DNA of 64,000 bases from Rhodocollybia butyracea. Taxonomy: Eukaryota > Basidiomycota > Agaricomycetes > Agaricales > Omphalotaceae. Location of the stretch: positions 62,001 to 126,000 of the forward strand of contig JADNRY010000088.1 of NCBI GenBank assembly GCA_015501585.1, read 5' to 3'. Of this stretch, positions 58,108-64,000 are shown piece after piece. The notes below the pieces were generated by a model, which was not told where the DNA came from, did no database searches, and saw only the letters and a list, made by a program, of their open reading frames with translations. Position 1 is the first letter of the stretch; every line of letters starts with the position of its first letter. Both the position numbers and the translations under genes were made by a program.

Positions 58108-59869
58108 TCATGAAGATACATATGGGGGCGGAGGTGCCTCTGAGACTCCATCCCCTACAAGCTGAGATTCAAGATGATGTATATGCTCTGCCATCCTCCC
58201 AATTATGGCTGCTTCTATTGTTACTCGCGTATTATCCGGATACACATCTCCCTGTGGTGGAGCCGAGGTAAGAGAGGGTAGCAATGGCGGGTCTAGGTCT
58301 GAGGGGCGCATTTCGGACTCGGGTTCAGTTTGAGATCTGGAAGTGGGATTGAGATGACTATGCCGTTGCTTCTTTTCTTGTGGGGTGGCTGTCATCTCGT
58401 TAGGAATGGTGCTAATGCCTCCCTCACGCGATGCATCTATTAAAGGAGAGACTCGACCCAGGTTTGTTATGACTGCTTGATACCGACGTCGTCGTCGATA
58501 CGCAAGCATGAAAATACCTATGCTTGCAGCAAGGACAAAGAGCAATGATCCAATCACAGTTCCTACAATGGCACCCGTGGAAAGAATATGCTTGGGGGTT
58601 GTAGCACTGGTCAAACTTGAAGGAGATTGGCTTTGAAAGGATCAAAATGAGGATGTTGTGAGGATGGATACAACAAACCTTATTGTTGAAGGCGTTGTCA
58701 ATGAAGCACTGGTAATAGCGATGCTTCCCGGCGACGTTAAGTTAGGCAAGGTTGTAGAAACATTCTGATTTGAAGTTACAATATCTGAAACACTAATTAA
58801 TAGATAGTTTCAGAAAAATGGGAGTTTAAGGGCTATTTGAAGAGTGAGCTAAACAAACCTTGATGTTATTGTGGTCAACGTTATTGTAGATGAAGAGGAG
58901 GTAACAGTCTGGAGCTCCGTCAAGCTTGGACTAGGTGTATGAATAGTTGATCAATTTCCATGAGCGCTTGTCATGGAGAAGTTCACGAACTTTTCCCCTG
59001 GAGGCGAGGCCAATGTTGGAGCTTGGGGACTATCTGTTGTTGAATGTGTAGAAGGTGAAACAGTGTTACTAGTGCTAGTAGAGCTAGTGGAACTGGGAGT
59101 GCTGGTGAAACTGCTTGTAGAGCTGGTAGAACTACTGGTAGGGGTCAGGGTAGGGGCACTATCAGTAGTAGTAGTACCACCACCACCACCACCATCAATA
59201 ACACATACGCCATTGTCCCCGCAAGATATTTGCCTGGGGATTATATACTCTTCCTGATGCATCCGGGGCGATAAGTTTCCGGCAAGGAATTGACTAAAAT
59301 AAATATCGTGGGGAGAGAGCTGCAAGCCACCTGGTTTTGGGTGCTATCTTATAGTCAGCCATCCACAAATAATTAATCAACTACCCACCCGAATAATGAT
59401 CAAAGATCCTTCTTCTAAGTTGATATTTTTACCGGTAGCATCCGATTCTCTAGTCTTGGCCAATCAATAATCATTTTCATGACCAAGTGTATTAGATTAA
59501 TTGATCAAATGGCTAAGAATAGACACAAATATTCCCAGTCTTCCAATAATACAAAATTCTTTACCGCGCATAATCAGAAAAAACAGCCAGCGCTGATGTA
59601 CCTATTTTGGTTAATCTCTTAAAATTAAAAAAATATAATCAAGGCAACATATACTACCTATTCAGGTATGGCCTTGTATACAACTAGAAGTCAACGGATG
59701 ACTTCTTGTACTTACGTCCAATAAACCAAATGATGAATTTTTGTCAAAATTGGAATTTGGAAATAAAGTTTTTGGGAAAGTTACAACTGGCCATTCCCAT
59801 AAGACGAAAATAGTGTCCTGATACCGGATTCGGCAGCAGCCAAGGAAAGAAGGCGAGAGTTGCACATGT
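58108..59869 (-). CDS. Single-pass membrane protein with Ser/Thr-rich ectodomain and PPxY tail
   Basis: A minus-strand multi-exon gene. Readable exons: one near 59860-59700 with FVLWEWPVVTFPKTLFPN; one ending near 59390 with NINLEEGSLIIIR; 59330-58951 with CGDNGVCVIDGGGGGG then a Ser/Thr-rich stalk; two short Ser/Thr-rich exons (about 58920-58862 and 58790-58680); and the last from about 58630 to 58108. The last has one membrane span (GAIVGTVIGSLLFVLAASIG), a stop-transfer RRRRR, a Pro/Ser-rich tail, a helix (AEHIHHLESQL) and APPPPYVSS at the end. It is probably N-out, C-in. The start codon is not settled. PPPY is a WW-domain ligand motif, as in the gene at 28146-29262. Function unknown; a surface sensor or adhesion role is inferred from layout only. 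Confidence 0.65.
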
Positions 59870-60170
59870 GTGCGCTGTGAGCCACACCAGGACGGCCTGA
59901 CATAGCCTGACCTCCTCTATCTATGGTTCATTGGTAACAGGGATTCACGGGCAAGATGGGACAAGTAGGATAAGCTGATACGGATAAGTATCACCGTGCG
60001 CCCGTCTGGTGGATTTGGATACGGAAATGGTAGTATGTCCTAGTGTGTCCTATTCAAACCTGTTTGAAACAAAATATCAGCTGTACAGGGATCGGATATA
60101 CTTATCTTTCATCATATATATATATATATACTAAAACACTACTACCTTTGTCCTCTCGAAGTTCAACTGC
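59870..60170. other. Intergenic with AT microsatellite
   Basis: An (AT)n tract lies at about 60113-60130. The region separates the membrane-protein gene from the next F-box unit and should contain the former's promoter. Confidence 0.5.
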
Positions 60171-60289
60171 CGTCTCCATCCATTGTCAAGACAAAGCATC
60201 AATTGATGATCAATGAGGGGGTTGCAAGGCTCGTTGTACGAAAAAACGTATCGGACATAAGTACTAGATATAACTCTGCTTGGCTCTTT

Positions 60290-60520
60290 CCCAGAAGATA
60301 ATTACTTCGCACCTCATCTCGAGCCTAAATCACCAATCCTCCTCCATTTCTCTAGTTCCAAAACTACACAGGCTTTATCTGGAATGCGATTCTATCGACC
60401 TGTTGCTCTCGAGCTTGCTTTGCGAGAGCTCAACGCAGACACTCACAAACCACTACGGATTTTAGATGCAGAGGGCTTGAGAGTAATGGTTGCTGGGAAG
60501 AACGAGGTGCAGGTATGATA
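60290..60520 (+). pseudogene. F-box gene fragment (C-terminal end only)
   Basis: Reads TSHLISSLNHQSSSISLVPK then LHRLYLE, and after a frame change FYRPVALEL and PLRILDAEGLRV, matching the last 100 residues of the intact F-box gene with an internal deletion. The sequence before it (60171-60285) matches the upstream region of the pseudogene at 50317, so most of the gene was deleted. Confidence 0.8.
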
Positions 60521-62295
60521 CCTCAATACGTATGTGAAATAAATATCCTGTTGTCTATAATTGACCCAATTGCAAAGTGCCCCAAAAACGGCTCGTCAAG
60601 CTGGTTCCCTTTGGGGAAGGTGGGAGCGACAGGAGGGTGAATTCTCGTCCTTTTCGACATGTCATTTCTGCTACTATCCCCCCTGTTTTTCTGTCCCGTC
60701 ACTTCCCCTTCCTTGTCGCAGTATCTTATTTTTCTGGATTCGGCATAACTGCATTACCTGGAGGGTTTATCTATATTGGGTACCCGTCGTGAAGTGGGTC
60801 TTATTGAATGCAGTCAAACCTAGCAGGGGGAAGCAGGGGACATGTCATACAGCGAGGCTATTGATGATTTTCTAAGGGACAATATCCTGAACTTGGGATG
60901 GAGACTGGGCTCCGGGAAGCAATGAGGTACGTGTGGAAGCGAACTACTGACTCAGGAACTGGGGGTTCAATTCTTTTTTATACCTATGGAGAGGTAGATC
61001 GAATCATCGTTACACTGGTACACCTACATGTCTAGCTCATAAATCGGAGATTTCATGGCTCCAAGCTGGGGCTTGAGGTTGAGATATTCATGTTGGAACA
61101 GATCGGTAAGTTTCGGGTGCGCAGAACTTTGGCTGACAAGATATCTGCTTGCTATATGTCTCTTTTAGTAGGCTGGTCAATGCAAACGTGACGTTGTATC
61201 GAGATGGCTGTTTCGACATGAGCATTTTCAGTGCTATCATCGCGGCGTTGATACAAACAGTGTATAATGTTGTAACGCAAAGCGGCGTCAACGTAGGGTG
61301 CTGCAGATCACTAAAGATTTGGCATTCACCAATAGGTGCGGGAGTAATCACTGTGATCAATCCGGAGCAGACACTAGGGTGACTTCTGCATCCTGCATAA
61401 CTTTTCCCAATGGTGCACGATAATCGGGACCCTTGGGGGCTTTTTTCGTGACACAAATCTCACCTGTAAAAAATCGTAGTCTCGTAGGCTGTGTCGAGAT
61501 ATTTTGGTAACATGCTTGAGGTAATTTTGTGGTTCGGTTACTATGCCCGACAGCGTAAACCCAGGAGCTTTCCAGAAAAAAAGTATCGCCGAGCTGAATG
61601 TTGGGACGTAGATTCAAAGAGTACTTACCTTTATTATCAAGAGAGTCTAACGTCGAGCTTGGCTAGTTAGCTCTGTATCTAGTCCGGCTACCTTTACTGG
61701 TACTGTATGTTCGAGTTTTTTCAGAGTTTCGGAACATTGCCATCTGCGAAGATAAACTCCGAACCCATTCCTCTGGAAGTCTTGTGATCGGCGAAATCCT
61801 GTCTCAGTGAGAGTGAGGCCGCAGAAACCAAAGCCTTCTCATTGATAACAGGGTCTTGACGTCGGACACACGAGGAATAGTGCGGAAACCGTTGAATGTC
61901 GGCGAGGAAACCTTTCACGCGTTCACGGCCATCACTCTGGTGGCCAGGAAGGTAAGCATCAGTTTCATTGCACCATCTTGGTCCAGCGCATGGTCTTTCC
62001 ACGAGATTGAAAGAGATGAACAACATCTTTCTGGCAGCCCAGATCAGCTTCACGTTGAACGTCGAACCTTTGTCGGACGTTCTGACCTTTACTAGTCATC
62101 CGACACGGACGCCACCAACCAGTGGACTCCCGGAGAGTAGCGCCTTGGCTGGTTCATCGCTGCACAGGCCCGCAAGATCTTTGTTTGAGAATATGAGCTT
62201 CATAATGCTATCGTTCTGGGCGCAGCACACAGTGAGTCGTTTCAATGCGTCTTGAGAAACACTTTAAGCGCTCAAATTTCTAAGAATTCGGTCCG
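60521..62295. other. F-box unit 3, downstream part
   Basis: Similar in order to 54306-55254 where compared (CCCAATTGCAAAGTGCCCC after the fragment; CAACCAGTGGACTCC and TCTGGGCGCAG near 62120-62220). Small frames at 60561-60875 and 61088-61456 are unrecognised. Confidence 0.4.
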
Positions 62296-62299
62296 ATCG

Positions 62300-63770
62300 G
62301 CCCATCATTCAAATTTTCTCCATTGTCCTTTCCTCGATTGCTCTGTCCTTGCCACAGCTCTTGCTTACTCCAAACCTTTCATGGCATATCCTGCTTGATT
62401 TCTTTGCCTTCCAACACCTGGTCACTCGGCGTCACCGAGGCAAACAATCTTCAAGTTCGATGGTCCTCTAGAGCTCTAACACCGAACACTTCAAATTTCA
62501 AAGTTTCATCTTCGGTGAACCTCGGCAGAAGCTCTGTCAATCACTTTTGCAGCATTCTCACTCTGCTGCTCCTCGCTCTACCCTCTACTCGGCTAAGCAA
62601 TTGCCTTGGTTCCGCGTTTGGTTTGTACCCAGTTTTTGTAGCTTTTATCGCTCTGATTATCAATTTTCACAATGGTTGCAGGATTCATCGCGCCATTATC
62701 GCGAGAATTTCGCTGCACTATACAACACGAATGATTCGATGAAACGCTAGTGAAAACCGACACGCTTGAGGAAGCCGTTTCGTTGGCAAGGCGGATGGAT
62801 AATCTCCCAACTATCGTGTCCATTGTGAGCGGGATTCGACAAATAGTTCATGGTCTTGTTTCCTCTCTCATACAACTCTACTGTCACCGATGGACTCAAC
62901 TTGGAGGAACGGAGTATATCAAGATGTTTTTATCACACGGAGGATAAGGTGAGTATCTGCCGGGATGTCGGTAACTTTTTGCTCATATTCTCGTACAGTG
63001 TTCATTTGCGTCCGGAATACATTTCGAAGGCAATACTCCAGCTCATCGTCACCCCGTATCTTCTCCAATTCCTCAAGACATTCCGCCCGGCATAGAATTG
63101 GCATCTGAAGTTCAGGCCGTTATCCTCCTCATACAACTCTACGGTCACCTCCAGCGAAAAACAAAAACGGACCGCCGGAAATCGGACTCGGACAGGAAGA
63201 GCAGAGTCTTTCGAGATGTTGGTATCGCATGAAGGTCAGTATCTGCTCGAACGTCGGTGAACTGTTGCTCATATTTTCATATTATACGTTAGGTCCAGGA
63301 TGTAGTCCGAATGCGCAATTCCAGCTCATCGTCACCCGCATCGTCTTTGACTCCACGATAGTAGTGTAACTGGCATGTCTGCCCCGAAAACTGCTCTACC
63401 GACCCGGAAATCTGCTGTTGCATGATCATTTGTATTCCTTCGTTCAGTGGCTTGCCTCTAACTCTTTCATTCGTGGTACCGATCGGCAGTCAACGACTCG
63501 TTTCATTAGAGTTCATCGGAACGGAGAGATGCGACGATGATGATGAGCAGGACGACGGACGGGCGACGTGCGTGCAAAAGGCTTTTGAATTGGGTTAGGC
63601 GGATGTGTGGGAGATGTACCAAAAGATTAGAGCTACTAATACTGGATACTGTTTGGTTGGTGCTGATGGAGGTCGACGGGCAAGCTTGCAAATCACTGAG
63701 GAATCTTATTTGAATACGAACTTGTAACAATCTCTGAATCTAGCAATAGTATTATATATCAGTTTCGCTC
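62300..63770 (+). pseudogene. Remnant of an unrecognised multi-exon gene, copy 2
   Basis: Parallel to 56479-58020: the 50-nt intron recurs at 62949-62998 and, diverged, from 63235. The coding blocks include VFRDVGIA before the last intron and CKRLLNWVRRMCGRCT at the end. Frames are broken in several places. The sequence preceding it at 62296-62298 is the empty form of the CACTA insertion site. Confidence 0.5.
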
Positions 63771-63826
63771 AGGGCGTGTAGCTACTAGATCCGGCGCTTA
63801 TTCCGTAACTTTCTTTTTCTTTCAAC

Positions 63827-64000
63827 ATGACCTTGCTTTGCTCAGGATGCACGAAGTCTGTGCGTAGCCGCCTAGACCTCAGGTCTACGGAACTATCGCA
63901 AATGGAAAAGAAGCTTCGCACAGAATTTGGTCCGTATGTGATTGACTCGAAAACAGTAGAAGGGGTGCAGGAAATGGTGGCTTTGGCAGATAAAGATATC
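63827..64000 (+). CDS. F-box protein, N-terminal part; continues past the window
   Basis: The 58 codons from the conserved ATG are open to the window edge: MTLLCSGCTKSVRSR, then TELSQMEKKLRTEFGPYVID, ending MVALADKDI. They align without gaps to the intact gene's first 58 residues. The F-box itself would lie beyond the edge. The CSGC pair near the start is shared with the pseudogene (CPGC) but not the intact gene (CTGR). Whether the rest is intact cannot be seen. Confidence 0.75.
   Translation, partial: MTLLCSGCTKSVRSRLDLRSTELSQMEKKLRTEFGPYVIDSKTVEGVQEMVALADKDI

Noticed and set aside
58973..59257. 94-codon Val/Glu/Leu-rich frame on the plus strand
   Set aside because: It is the reverse reading of the Ser/Thr and Gly repeat region of the membrane-protein gene.
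1..64000. CRISPR arrays, ribosomal RNA genes, prokaryotic operons
   Set aside because: None seen; gene structure is eukaryotic throughout.

Overview
The window looks like accessory, repeat-rich chromosome from a filamentous basidiomycete, most likely an agaricomycete. The evidence is gene structure (about 50-nt GT-AG introns, many short exons) and gene content: RecQ-like and DUF6589 families, a Plavaka-type (CMC superfamily) transposase, a DUF6533 membrane protein, coiled-coil plus F-box proteins, and small cysteine-rich secreted proteins. I cannot name the species. All family calls come from reading translations by eye; no database search was run.

Layout. 1-4955: a decayed RecQ-like helicase (+) lies tail-to-tail with a decayed DUF6589 gene (-), which is interrupted by a 384-bp foldback element. 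4956-12346: an LTR retrotransposon with two 1216-bp LTRs, a frameshifted gag and no recognisable pol. Each LTR carries ten stem-loops with a conserved core and covarying stems. 12347-14973: the 3' part of a Plavaka-like transposase and a convergent companion gene. 15744-17646: a DUF6533 gene. 18.5-21.65 kb: a tandem duplication carrying two small secreted protein genes. 23.3-29.3 kb: the most ordinary host segment, with eIF2A, a GT8 glycosyltransferase and a single-pass membrane protein. 29.3-49.4 kb: mostly repeats, including short inverted-repeat elements, a perfect 40-bp-arm palindrome, degenerate tandem blocks, a Copia integrase remnant, a tRNA-like fragment and a GGGTC-rich element. 49.9-64.0 kb: a tandemly duplicated F-box region with one intact gene, one pseudogene, one fragment and one gene running off the window. 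It also holds a CACTA-type element whose empty site survives in a paralogous copy, and a second single-pass membrane protein.

How it fits together. Only eIF2A (translation initiation), GT8 (probable Golgi glycan synthesis) and the two membrane proteins look like stable host genes. The two membrane proteins share a plan: Ser/Thr-rich outside region, one membrane span, and a cytosolic tail ending in a helix and a PPxY motif. The rest is a record of element insertion, ectopic recombination and local duplication. The best candidates for undescribed biology are the covarying stem-loop array in the LTR leader and the RecQ/DUF6589 gene pair.
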